Origin: CAZQRP01 sp964596125 | GTDB lineage: Bacteria > Chloroflexota > Dehalococcoidia > GIF9 > UBA5629 | Assembly: GCA_964596125.1 (NCBI GenBank) | Contig: CAZQRP010000001.1 | Span: 124,001-188,000 of the forward strand | DNA length: 64,000 nt | Direction: 5' to 3' | Translations under genes and position numbers: made by a program | Notes under the pieces: model-generated | Databases searched by the model: none | Told to the model about the DNA's origin: nothing | Seen by the model: the letters and a program-made list of their open reading frames with translations, nothing else | Part shown: one piece after another, positions 54,116 to 61,841 of the stretch | Layout: the number at the start of each line of letters is the position of its first letter | Numbering within the stretch: the stretch's first letter is position 1

Positions 54116-54404
54116 ACAGAACCTCCTTTCCTTAATTACCTATAAAAAAAGCGAGTTGATCCTCGCTTTTTGCACCTCACAGTCCTTACTTATAAAAAAG
54201 TTATAGAAAAAAACGGCCAGAGCCAAAATGCTGTAAATCAAACATGCATAGAGCAATTCCATTTTATTAAGCTTTACCTTTGTATTGGCCAGGGAGAATC
54301 GCAATCTTCGTGGCCTTTATTTATGTGAAAAGTAACCTGTATGTTAAAAAAAAACAGCCTATATTTTCACTAAATAATGCTCTATTACTTAGTAATGTAG
54401 CTAA
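54116..54404 (-). promoter_or_regulatory. Long 5' leader of fdhA
   Basis: About 288 bases between the predicted start site and the fdhA ATG, with no ORF. GTGAAAA and TTTTCAC pair over about 40 bases, GGCCA and TGGCC over 19 bases, and T-runs occur at two points. It ends with a strong terminator hairpin before the ribosome site GGAGG (54121-54126). This is the layout of an attenuator or riboswitch leader, but I cannot match it to a known class. Confidence 0.45.
54144..54171 (-). terminator. Intrinsic terminator in the fdhA leader
   Basis: AAAAAGCGAG, a 6-base loop, CTCGCTTTTT: a 10-bp perfect stem with 7 Ts on the minus strand, ending 28 bases before the fdhA ATG. The arrangement is symmetrical, so it could also act on the plus strand, but no plus-strand gene ends there. 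Confidence 0.7.
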
Positions 54405-54410
54405 CGGAGG

Positions 54411-54439
54411 ATTATACCGCCCCAAAAATATTTTGTCAA
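54411..54439 (-). promoter_or_regulatory. Perfect-consensus promoter of the fdh operon
   Basis: On the minus strand TTGACA (54439-54434), 17-base spacer, TATAAT (54416-54411), both hexamers exact. Predicted start near 54404. It reads toward fdhA through the 290-base leader. Confidence 0.75.
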
Positions 54440-54658
54440 ATCTTTGCTATCTCTTTGATGCTGTGGGACAGTGCCAATGGAGATATGAGGATGTTACAGG
54501 TACCGGGCATCTGAGAACGTAGCAGCATAAGCTGCTGTTACGGTTGAATAAGTCGGGAATGTGGCGGCTTTGACAAACGGTTATTTTTTCTATTGCCCGA
54601 AAAGCTGTTTTTTCCCTGTTTGTGTTTCTTGCTATCAGCTATGAATTGCCTGTTGTTA
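54440..54658. other. Intergenic region upstream of the fdh promoter
   Basis: A GCAGC-ATAA-GCTGC hairpin near 54523-54536 with flanking GTA/TAC is the only visible structure. It could end the minus-strand gene at 54659. No ORF. Confidence 0.4.
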
Positions 54659-55888
54659 CTATGATCCCCAGTCCAGCCACGTGCCACAATTTGAACAAGG
54701 ATTTGAACCAGGATTGAGGGCAGCACCGCATATGGGGCAGGTAAATGCCTGATGTATCTCATATGATTGTTCCTGGCTTGTACTGGCGAGACTTCCACCG
54801 CAGTTGCCGCAGAATTTTCGCTCCGCAGAATTTGGCGAACCACATGCCGGGCAAACGTTGGTTACCTGCGTATCAATTATTTGTTGTGGTGCTTCACTGG
54901 TAAGGCTTGCACCGCAGTTGCCACAGAATTTTCGTCCCTGGGGATTTGATGAGCCGCATGAAGGACAGGTTGGTGTTTGCTGTGCTGCCCATGCCTGTTG
55001 TTGCCCACTGCCGGTAAGGCTTGCTCCGCAACTGCCGCAGAACTTTCGTCCTGGAGCGTTTGGTGAGCCACACGAAGGACAGGTTGGTGTTTGCTGTGTT
55101 GCCCATGCCTGTTGTTGACCACGGCTGGTCAGGCTTGTGCCGCAGTTACTGCAGAATTTTCTATCCATTGAATTTTGTGTACCACATGCGGGACATGGGA
55201 TCGTCCGCTGGCTGCCCGGCGTCTGTTGTGGAAATCCTTGCCATTGAGCTCGACCGGGTGGTTGTGATGCTGGTTTCATCACGATTATTCCTGCTACGAC
55301 GACAGCAATTATTGCTGCCGCTACCAGTATAACCAGAAGCCATTTATCTTTCAAGAAGTCGACAAAGGAATCCAAAAATGATGACGATTCTTCCGATTCA
55401 TCGGCTTTGGCTGGGGGCTTGGCCTCGGTCGTGAAGCGAAATTGCGGGCTCCAGGTGCCGCCCGGCGGCTTTTCGGCCATTACCCGCCACCAGTATGTGG
55501 TATTGTACTCCAGATTACCCCTGTACTCGTAGAGAGTGAGCCAGTTCCTTACAGTCGTATCAACAAGAGGTTTGCTCATGTCTGCATTCTTTGATAGTTG
55601 AAACTTGTACTCTTCAGTATTCACATAAAACGGTTTCCATTGGAACCGTACTAATTTGACAGGGACCTCTTGTGCGTTATCACCTGGCTCAAATGGGTCC
55701 GGATAATTCACTTCATGTGATGCCTGGGCTGCTGCGATATCGGGTAACGATATAGATAGACAGGCAGCCAGTAAAGCGGCTAAAATAAAGACTATCGTCC
55801 AATACTTGAATCTTATTTCCCTCTCTGTCGCTGCCCTAAATATAGTATGAACCCGCCTCCAGCCTCCTTTAATGATTGTATGTCCCAT
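54659..55888 (-). CDS. Fibronectin-like surface domain, membrane helix and five tandem zinc ribbons
   Basis: 409 residues. A hydrophobic signal (about 30-54) is followed by an external Fn3-like domain (60-155; TYWWRVMAEKPPGGTWSPQFRFTT), an acidic linker, a membrane helix (183-203) and a cytoplasmic tail of five zinc ribbons. The ribbons begin at Cys232, 270, 308, 346 and 384, an exact 38-residue period (CPxCG-x11-FCxxCG). No function known; the external-to-internal layout suggests a receptor or anchor (inference). Confidence 0.75.
   Translation of the reverse strand: MGHTIIKGGWRRVHTIFRAATEREIRFKYWTIVFILAALLAACLSISLPDIAAAQASHEVNYPDPFEPGDNAQEVPVKLVRFQWKPFYVNTEEYKFQLSKNADMSKPLVDTTVRNWLTLYEYRGNLEYNTTYWWRVMAEKPPGGTWSPQFRFTTEAKPPAKADESEESSSFLDSFVDFLKDKWLLVILVAAAIIAVVVAGIIVMKPASQPPGRAQWQGFPQQTPGSQRTIPCPACGTQNSMDRKFCSNCGTSLTSRGQQQAWATQQTPTCPSCGSPNAPGRKFCGSCGASLTGSGQQQAWAAQQTPTCPSCGSSNPQGRKFCGNCGASLTSEAPQQIIDTQVTNVCPACGSPNSAERKFCGNCGGSLASTSQEQSYEIHQAFTCPICGAALNPGSNPCSNCGTWLDWGS
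54662..55195 (-). repeat. Tandem 114-base repeat encoding five zinc ribbons
   Basis: The five ribbons repeat every 38 codons, with conserved TGC/TGT codons and CAACAA-rich linkers. At least the middle two are nearly identical at DNA level (TTTGCTGTG, CCCATGCCTGTTGTTG on the plus strand). Confidence 0.7.
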
Positions 55889-56175
55889 TTTTCTATTTTC
55901 TCCTGTCAGTATAAGGTGAGTGTCTCTCTATATATTTTCCCTGATTATACATTAATACGGGGCAAAGTAGAATAGCTCCAGGTGCAACCGTTTTTAATTT
56001 ACGTCAAATTTACCGCTTTCAGGTGTTTGACAGTATGCAGGCCTGGGAAAAGACCTTTGACGGTTAAAGAATGCGTAGTTCCATGTCTTTGGCGTTGACC
56101 TTTCCCTTACTCCGACCGGTATACGCTGCAACTGAATGATTTACCTGCTATTATTGTTTTAACTATAATACAAAC
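55889..56175. other. 287-base region between divergent small genes
   Basis: The right end carries TATAAT (56164-56169) with a poor -35 (TTACCT, 17 bases upstream). The predicted start site coincides with the ATG at 56176, so the next mRNA may be leaderless. Confidence 0.35.
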
Positions 56176-56367
56176 ATGCAAATAATAGCAGGTATTCTGG
56201 TACTGCTGGTCGGTTTTGTCTTTTTATTATCCACGGTCCGGATATTGCAGAACGGACTTAAAAAAGGCACGAGCCTGGACCTGACAACATGGATTATATT
56301 TATGATGGTCATTCTGTTTGCAACGGCAGTTATTTTCGGTGGAGCCTACCTCTTATTTTTACAATAA
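56176..56367 (+). CDS. Small two-helix membrane protein, unknown
   Basis: 63 residues with hydrophobic segments at about 2-22 and 39-61 separated by a basic/polar loop (LQNGLKKGTSLDLTTW). No ribosome site is visible, but a TATAAT lies 6 bases before the ATG. No family recognised. Confidence 0.5.
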   Translation: MQIIAGILVLLVGFVFLLSTVRILQNGLKKGTSLDLTTWIIFMMVILFATAVIFGGAYLLFLQ

Positions 56368-56510
56368 TACGAACATCGCATATGCAGCTAGTATCAGTGG
56401 GTGACATATAGCTCGATAGGAAAGGGTGGTGACTGGGATTGATGTAACAGGTGTCATGGTAGTTGCGGCAGATGACATAATCGTGATTCGGATATCAAAA
56501 GGAGGTAGCT

Positions 56511-56798
56511 ATGGATACGCCTGAATGGGATATTTTCTCCAGGATTGAAAGTTTGGAGCAGATGAACAGGAAGTTCGGGACAATAGAACCTGCATTGGGT
56601 GAGGTCAGGTTAATAGCAATTTGGGCATTTCTTATGGGCTTTTTTAATATGTTTTCGGATAGACCCTCTAGAGCAAGGGCTGGTAAAGATGAATTGATGC
56701 TTCGATTCCGGCAGTCAGGTGTAAGTGCCCAAACGTTGGAACTATTGGAAAAGGGTATGCTTACATTTTGTGGTGAGCTTGAGAAGCGCGCAAAATAG
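56511..56798 (+). CDS. Conserved-looking small protein, unknown
   Basis: 95 residues with AAAGGAGG 6 bases before the ATG. One weakly hydrophobic segment (RLIAIWAFLMGFFNMF) lies in the middle and a helical, charged end follows. No family recognised; the strong ribosome site supports translation. Confidence 0.6.
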   Translation: MDTPEWDIFSRIESLEQMNRKFGTIEPALGEVRLIAIWAFLMGFFNMFSDRPSRARAGKDELMLRFRQSGVSAQTLELLEKGMLTFCGELEKRAK

Positions 56799-56831
56799 GA
56801 TTACCGGGGACTTTTTAAAGTACCTATCAAA

Positions 56832-57512
56832 CTAGAATGGGGATTCAAATGGCAGTCGGTCAGACGTTTTGAAAGTCCTGTCGTCGGATTTCGTTTCATT
56901 CCCGGCGGCATCCTTGGACTTGGCTTTGAAATGATAGATTGTTGATGGTTGAAGCCCTTCTAAGTATACAACATGCTTGGTAACACCCAGCGACGTACCT
57001 GACGTTGGGTCATCTTGAGGTTTCGATGGTGAACGGAACCCGTAACGGTTGGTCTTGCCATATTCAACCTGGCTACTGGATGCCTCATCGGTATACCATT
57101 CAATCCTGGCACTGGTTGCCCCTCTATATGCAACCTGTAACTTATACAGTATCGGCGGTGTGACATCCGGACGGGGGGAAAGCTGCCAGTAGGCAAAGCC
57201 CCCGATGGCGAGCATGAGGCCGACGACCAGTATTATAAGAAGCTTTGCCGTTGATGATGTTATACTCTTGACGGTGCGTTGAGCCCACATGATGAATTGC
57301 TGTATGCTGCCAGGTGGTTGTTCCCATCCTCCTTGCCACTGCATACCTTCTGGTATAGGTGCACCACAGTTCCCACAAAACCTGACTCCGGGATTGATAT
57401 TGGATCCACAGTAGGGACAGCCAGGGACCAGCATAGCACCGCAACCTCCACAGAACCGACGACCTCCAGCATTTTGCCAGCCGCACCAGGGGCATGGGAA
57501 TAATTGATGCAT
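56832..57512 (-). CDS. Zinc-ribbon, membrane helix and fibronectin/PAP-N-like external domain
   Basis: 226 residues. Two zinc ribbons (Cys7 to Cys49: CPWCGW, CGGCG, CPYCGS, CGNCG), a linker, a membrane helix (about 90-109), then an external Fn3-like domain (118-218) with ARIEWYTDEASSSQVEYG and LEGLQPSTIYHFKAKSKDAAGN, typical of purple-acid-phosphatase N-terminal/Fn3 domains. No enzymatic domain follows. The order is the reverse of the protein at 54659-55888. Confidence 0.78.
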   Translation of the reverse strand: MHQLFPCPWCGWQNAGGRRFCGGCGAMLVPGCPYCGSNINPGVRFCGNCGAPIPEGMQWQGGWEQPPGSIQQFIMWAQRTVKSITSSTAKLLIILVVGLMLAIGGFAYWQLSPRPDVTPPILYKLQVAYRGATSARIEWYTDEASSSQVEYGKTNRYGFRSPSKPQDDPTSGTSLGVTKHVVYLEGLQPSTIYHFKAKSKDAAGNETKSDDRTFKTSDRLPFESPF

Positions 57513-57961
57513 AGTGTTTTTACTCAGGCTCTTATGTAGACATTATATAGTGCTCTCGAAGATAAATCTATCCAGCAGGGTATTAGTTTTTAATGGCGCA
57601 ATGAGGACAACCACACAAATTAGAACCGTATATGGGATTTCCCGAATATATATATATATCGAACTTCTGGAAATGTTTTAGGTTGGCCCAATGACTGAAA
57701 CGGTCATTCCGCTATTGTGGCTTTGGTGCTTCCTTGGTAAAATATTTTCAATTGGCTAACAGCGAAGCTATTGCAAACCAGGCATTGATAATAGTAAATT
57801 ACATTATAGGCTACTCACTGTTTACCTGATATATTGGGCGAGCATGTTGCCTTTTAATCGAAAGAGAGGTCTAATAATAGGTACGGTTTTTGTTATTCGT
57901 GATATGTGGGATATCCCGGCGGCTACCGGTCTTATAAAGACCGGTTCGAAAGGAGTTTTCA
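57513..57961. other. 449-base intergenic region ending in a perfect inverted repeat
   Basis: No ORF. ACCGGTCTT-ATA-AAGACCGGT (57925-57945) is a perfect 9-bp inverted repeat, 16 bases before the TTG start of the SIS gene. It could be an operator or a leader hairpin. A TATATATATA run occurs near 57648. Confidence 0.55.
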
Positions 57962-58486
57962 TTGATTGGTACTAAAGGGTTAGCCAGAGCTGTCAATTTA
58001 GCAGCAGCCTGTTTCCGTGGTGGCGGTAAGGTTCTTACTTTCGGTGTCGGTAGTTGTACTGTAAACGCATTATATTTAGGTATGGAACTAAGCGGCCGTC
58101 TGGCTAATGAAGTGGACCTGCTTCCATGTGTCAGTTTGAGTGCTAATCCTGGCATAGTAACTGAGGTTGCATTTAAGTACGGTCTGAATGATTTATTCAG
58201 TGAGCAGATTAAGACACTCGGGCACCGTCATGATGTAGTTGTGGCTTTTAGCATTGATGGCCAGGGGCAATATTTAATTAACGCTTTTAGAGAATCCAGA
58301 AGAATTGGATGCACTAATATTTTAGTCTGCGGTAGCGGCGAGTTTATATGGAACCAGTTCGTAGATTCCATGGTCACTCCATCGAGACAGCTACAGGATA
58401 GAATGCGAATTCACGAGTGGCAAGTTTACATAATACATAAGTTCTGCTCGCGTGTTCGTCATAAACTAAACGAAGCCAATACTTGA
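57962..58486 (+). CDS. SIS-domain, GmhA-like protein, probably inactive
   Basis: 174 residues, TTG start with AGGAG 6 bases upstream. It resembles the SIS fold of phosphoheptose isomerase (GKVLTFGVGSCTVNALYLGMELSGR; HDVVVAFSIDGQGQYLINAFRESRRIG) but starts about 20-30 residues later than GmhA. The usual GNGGSAADAQH loop is altered to GVGSCTVNAL. The catalytic His of the C-terminal QE-H-I helix appears as Gln (HEWQVYIIH). Sugar-phosphate binding without catalysis is possible. No LPS-type heptose genes nearby. Confidence 0.65.
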   Translation: MIGTKGLARAVNLAAACFRGGGKVLTFGVGSCTVNALYLGMELSGRLANEVDLLPCVSLSANPGIVTEVAFKYGLNDLFSEQIKTLGHRHDVVVAFSIDGQGQYLINAFRESRRIGCTNILVCGSGEFIWNQFVDSMVTPSRQLQDRMRIHEWQVYIIHKFCSRVRHKLNEANT

Positions 58487-58695
58487 GCAGTAGGTGAAAA
58501 AGGCTATTTTGAGATATTGTAACGGTAAGGTAGTAAACTAGACTCTTCTCTCTAATAAGAGCAGTCAAGTCCAAAGGTATGCTGGTGTTCCAGGTCGATT
58601 ACTCCACAGAATAGCATGAATTATTTCATGCTGCCTCGGTGCAGACTATACTTGACCGATTTCGTAGTTAGACGATATCGATCGCTGTTTTCAGG

Positions 58696-58872
58696 TTATG
58701 CTTCCGGTGGAATTACGTCCGGATTATATTCGAATGTGCAGCCACAGTCCTCGCACTTCGCATTTTCCTTTTCACCTTCCGTAAGTTTGACTTTTGCACT
58801 GACACAATTCGGACAACCAAGGTTCATTAACATCTCCTGAATCTTACACCATTGTTTTGCACTTAGCTTCAT
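58696..58872 (-). CDS. 58-residue zinc-ribbon protein
   Basis: The frame opens with ATG at 58872, with AAGGAGG about 10 bases upstream, and stops at 58696. Two cysteine pairs (CPNC near residue 20 and CEDCGC near 41) form a single zinc ribbon, with TFEYNPDVIPPEA as the tail. It is below usual ORF-size cutoffs, but the ribosome site and motif support it. Function unknown. Confidence 0.7.
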   Translation of the reverse strand: MKLSAKQWCKIQEMLMNLGCPNCVSAKVKLTEGEKENAKCEDCGCTFEYNPDVIPPEA

Positions 58873-59010
58873 AAGATGGTTACCTCCTTATACTCAGCAT
58901 GTTTTTTATACGGGATATATTCTGATTATACCTTCCTGCAAAGAACAAATAAAATACTCCTACGCCCATTGTAGCCAGAGGTGGGAACAAAGGATAATTT
59001 TGAATAAAAA

Positions 59011-60156
59011 CTACCTTGTTCGCATAAGTCCCACAACGATAAGAAGGATAAATGCCAAACAGGCACCGCAAGCCAGGAACATTGTGATGAAATTGCTCGT
59101 TTCAGCTATAAATCCCATAGCAGTGGGACCTAGAGCTAAGCCAAACTGATACGAACATGTCATTATGCCCATGGACAGCCCCCTCGCCTTCATCGGGGAC
59201 AAGTCGGCTACCAGAGCAAGAGTTGCAGTTGTAGAAACGGCATTACCAACTCCGAAGCAAAAGGCTAGTGCTACTAGCTGATGTAAGTCGTGGAGCTGAG
59301 AAATAAAGGCTACAGCTATGGTGCTAACTGCCAGGCCGACTATAATCATGAGCTTTCTGCCGAGTTTGTCCGATAGTCTACCGGTTAAGCCTCTAAATAA
59401 TGCTGTGCTGGCGAAAATGACGGTGATAATCAGCCCGGCGCCGGACTCAGTAATCCCATAACTCTTACCATAAAGAGGTATGTAGGCAATAATAGTGTTT
59501 ATGCCAAAAGGAACAAACATATATACCAGTATGCCCGCGATGGCAGCCCTTTGTTTTAGCCAGGCCCAGGGACTACTCATAGACAGCTCTCTAGCTGGTA
59601 TCTGTGACATGGTGCCAAGTCTAAAGAGAACAAAGAGCAAGCCTATGAGCGCTATGGCACCGCATCCATAGAAGGCAGCTTCAAAACCAAGTCGGTCTAG
59701 CAGGAAACCGCCAGCTACTGGCCCGGCCATAAAACCGAGCGCTAATGACATTGTAAACCAACCCATAGACTCGCCTCGTCGGTCTGCCGGGGCCATGTCA
59801 GCCGCCAGGGCAAACGTAACCGGGATATAAATGGCCTGGGCTAATCCATGAAGTACTCTTAGTAGTATAACGTGCTGAGGACTTGTAGACAGAGGGTAAA
59901 GGAGTGGTGTTATGGTACACATCAAGAAACCTGCGATTAAAAATATATGTCGCCCTAGTTTGTCGGAAAGTATACCCAGAGGGATTAGAAGCAAAGCAGC
60001 AACATAATTTTGTATGGCTACAATGAATCCAACCTGAGATACCGGAGCGCCAAGCTCAGCAGCATAGAGCGGTATTACCGGATATATAAAGCTTGAGCTT
60101 AAACACTGAGTAAAAGTTATTATATATAATGTAAAAAGGGATGATCTATTTTTCAA
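59011..60156 (-). CDS. MFS transporter (paralog of 44687-45832)
   Basis: 381 residues, 12 helices, with YPVIPLYAAELGAPVSQVGFIVA, GILSDKLGRHIFL, RVLHGLAQAIYIPVTFALAADMAPADRRGES and GRLSDKLGRKLMII. It is identical in length to the copy at 44687-45832 and aligns without gaps over most of its length as far as I can see by eye. Efflux-type MFS; the substrate is unknown. Confidence 0.88.
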   Translation of the reverse strand: MKNRSSLFTLYIITFTQCLSSSFIYPVIPLYAAELGAPVSQVGFIVAIQNYVAALLLIPLGILSDKLGRHIFLIAGFLMCTITPLLYPLSTSPQHVILLRVLHGLAQAIYIPVTFALAADMAPADRRGESMGWFTMSLALGFMAGPVAGGFLLDRLGFEAAFYGCGAIALIGLLFVLFRLGTMSQIPARELSMSSPWAWLKQRAAIAGILVYMFVPFGINTIIAYIPLYGKSYGITESGAGLIITVIFASTALFRGLTGRLSDKLGRKLMIIVGLAVSTIAVAFISQLHDLHQLVALAFCFGVGNAVSTTATLALVADLSPMKARGLSMGIMTCSYQFGLALGPTAMGFIAETSNFITMFLACGACLAFILLIVVGLMRTR

Positions 60157-60294
60157 CCTTGACTCGATTTCATATAAACTTTATCACAAAAATCAGAATT
60201 ATACCTGGTGTATAGGACTTTTTGCCTATTGACGCATCTTTTGCTGCTAGTTAAACTTTAATTTATTCTCATTATTGTTCCTCCTTCTAACCAG

Positions 60295-60338
60295 AGAATA
60301 AGGAGCACACCTGCTTATCAAGGTGTGCTCCTTATTCT
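60295..60338 (-). terminator. Strong terminator hairpin after the EamA gene
   Basis: GAATAAGGAGCACACC, a 10-base loop, GGTGTGCTCCTTATTC: a 16-bp perfect stem (17 with the flanking A-T). It lies 53 bases after the EamA stop and upstream of the MFS gene. The T-run is short, but the stem is strong and symmetrical. Confidence 0.7.
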
Positions 60339-60390
60339 GTATCGCCTTCCTTCACAAGGATAAATTGGATGGCACTATAGGCCGGCATGC

Positions 60391-61281
60391 TCAAATGAGC
60401 AGGATAGTGCCGGCGACTACTGCGATTGCTCCGATAACAACAGTCTTACTGAACAATTCCAGTCTTCGATTGAGCAAAAAGGAAAAGAGCACTGTAAAAA
60501 TAGGAATAACTGAAAACAGAGGAGCAACTACACTCACCGGAGCTATACCGAGAGCAATAAAACGCAGTAACTGAGCAAGGGCTACAAGTAAGCCTGTTAC
60601 ACAGAATAAAGAGACTGCTCGAATACTCATACTAAAGAAGGCAGTCCTTTTTTCGTATTTGACTAACGAGGTGGCTGTGCCGAGAGTAGCTGCTGAAAAA
60701 GATATAAAGGCACCGGCTACGGGCAAATTGGAACTGCTCAGCCCGACTTTTATAAAAACGGCGCTGACACCAAATGTTAGACCGGCGCCGATACCCACAA
60801 GGATTGCCTTTACCATTGTGCTGGATAAAGGTTTTTTATCGCCTTTTAACTCTTGTGGAGTTAGCCCGGCTATGGTTGCTCCGGTAATGATAAGCAGTAC
60901 TCCGATTGTAAGTTGCCAGCTTAGCGGCTCACTGAGAATAGTAACGCCGAGGATAAAAGGCACCAGGGGAGCAACTCTGCTGAATATGGCGGCAATATTG
61001 GCGCCAACAAGCTGGGTACAGTAGAAATAGAGCGAGCGCCCAATCACGAAATGGACTACCCCGGCCGCCGATAACCAGAGATAATCCATCCATGAGAAGC
61101 CGGTAATATCTGTAACTTGTCCTGTAACTAGCAAAATAATCAGGAAAAATGGCACGGAAACAGCAACGGTTAAGAGGGTTCCTGCTGTTACATCAGGCAC
61201 CTTTATCACTGCTCTTCGAGTAACAATACCACTAAAGGCATAGAGAAGAGCAGCTAGCAATGCTAGAATTTGACCACTCAT
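60391..61281 (-). CDS. EamA/DMT-family permease
   Basis: 296 residues, ten helices in two repeated EamA halves (first about 1-135, second about 150-290). AGVVHFVIGRSLYFYCTQLVGANIAAIFSRVAPLVPFILG and RFIALGIAPVSVVAPLFSVIPIFTVLFSFLLNRR are the paired motifs. Drug/metabolite exporter family (amino acids, nucleosides or others). The substrate cannot be told. Confidence 0.88.
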   Translation of the reverse strand: MSGQILALLAALLYAFSGIVTRRAVIKVPDVTAGTLLTVAVSVPFFLIILLVTGQVTDITGFSWMDYLWLSAAGVVHFVIGRSLYFYCTQLVGANIAAIFSRVAPLVPFILGVTILSEPLSWQLTIGVLLIITGATIAGLTPQELKGDKKPLSSTMVKAILVGIGAGLTFGVSAVFIKVGLSSSNLPVAGAFISFSAATLGTATSLVKYEKRTAFFSMSIRAVSLFCVTGLLVALAQLLRFIALGIAPVSVVAPLFSVIPIFTVLFSFLLNRRLELFSKTVVIGAIAVVAGTILLI

Positions 61282-61826
61282 AAAATCTTTATATGGTAGG
61301 GCATTTATTCTGTAGTTGCCGGAATGGCATCAGAGTCCTGCCTGATTGCTCTGGCAGGTTTTTGCCTGGATGCTTTTCTTCCACTATCATACTCTGGGAC
61401 AAAATAACGAAGGTTAAATACTATACAGTAATTGTTTTGTTGCCCCTGATTATACAATCTATCGCGAGGAATAGAAACTGGCCCCGCATCCTTTTTACCG
61501 GAATTTTACACAACTATACCTGTCCTGACTTTAAAGATAAAAAACGTGCTATATCTTATACTATGCTTCAGCTTTCGAAATAAGGCTGTACCCTGAAGAG
61601 AAATTAAAGTCGGAACGCCTGCTTTATTTGAAGTATTCTGGAGAACTATCCAACTGATTTTTAAGTCAATACGAAGTAATCCTAGATAGCTCATCTTGGA
61701 TTCCGACAGCAATTAAAAAGGACCCGCATGCTGGACTGTTACGCTTTTAATCTCATAACATGTGATATAATGAGATTCCCAATGTAAAGTATGTTTGAGG
61801 AACAATTCCTTCTCTGATAGAACAAC
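61282..61826. other. 545-base intergenic region
   Basis: Between the divergent EamA and MFS genes. A 96-codon plus-strand frame at 61293-61583 has an odd Cys/His-poor composition and no ribosome site, so I do not call it. No RNA or promoter recognised. Confidence 0.4.
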
Positions 61827-61841
61827 TTGCATGAAGGTTCA

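Noticed and set aside
54116..54404. A known Moco riboswitch in the fdhA leader
   Set aside because: The conserved motifs as I remember them do not line up convincingly; only the attenuator layout is reported.
61293..61583. A 96-codon plus-strand ORF
   Set aside because: No ribosome site, no domain pattern and unlikely composition.
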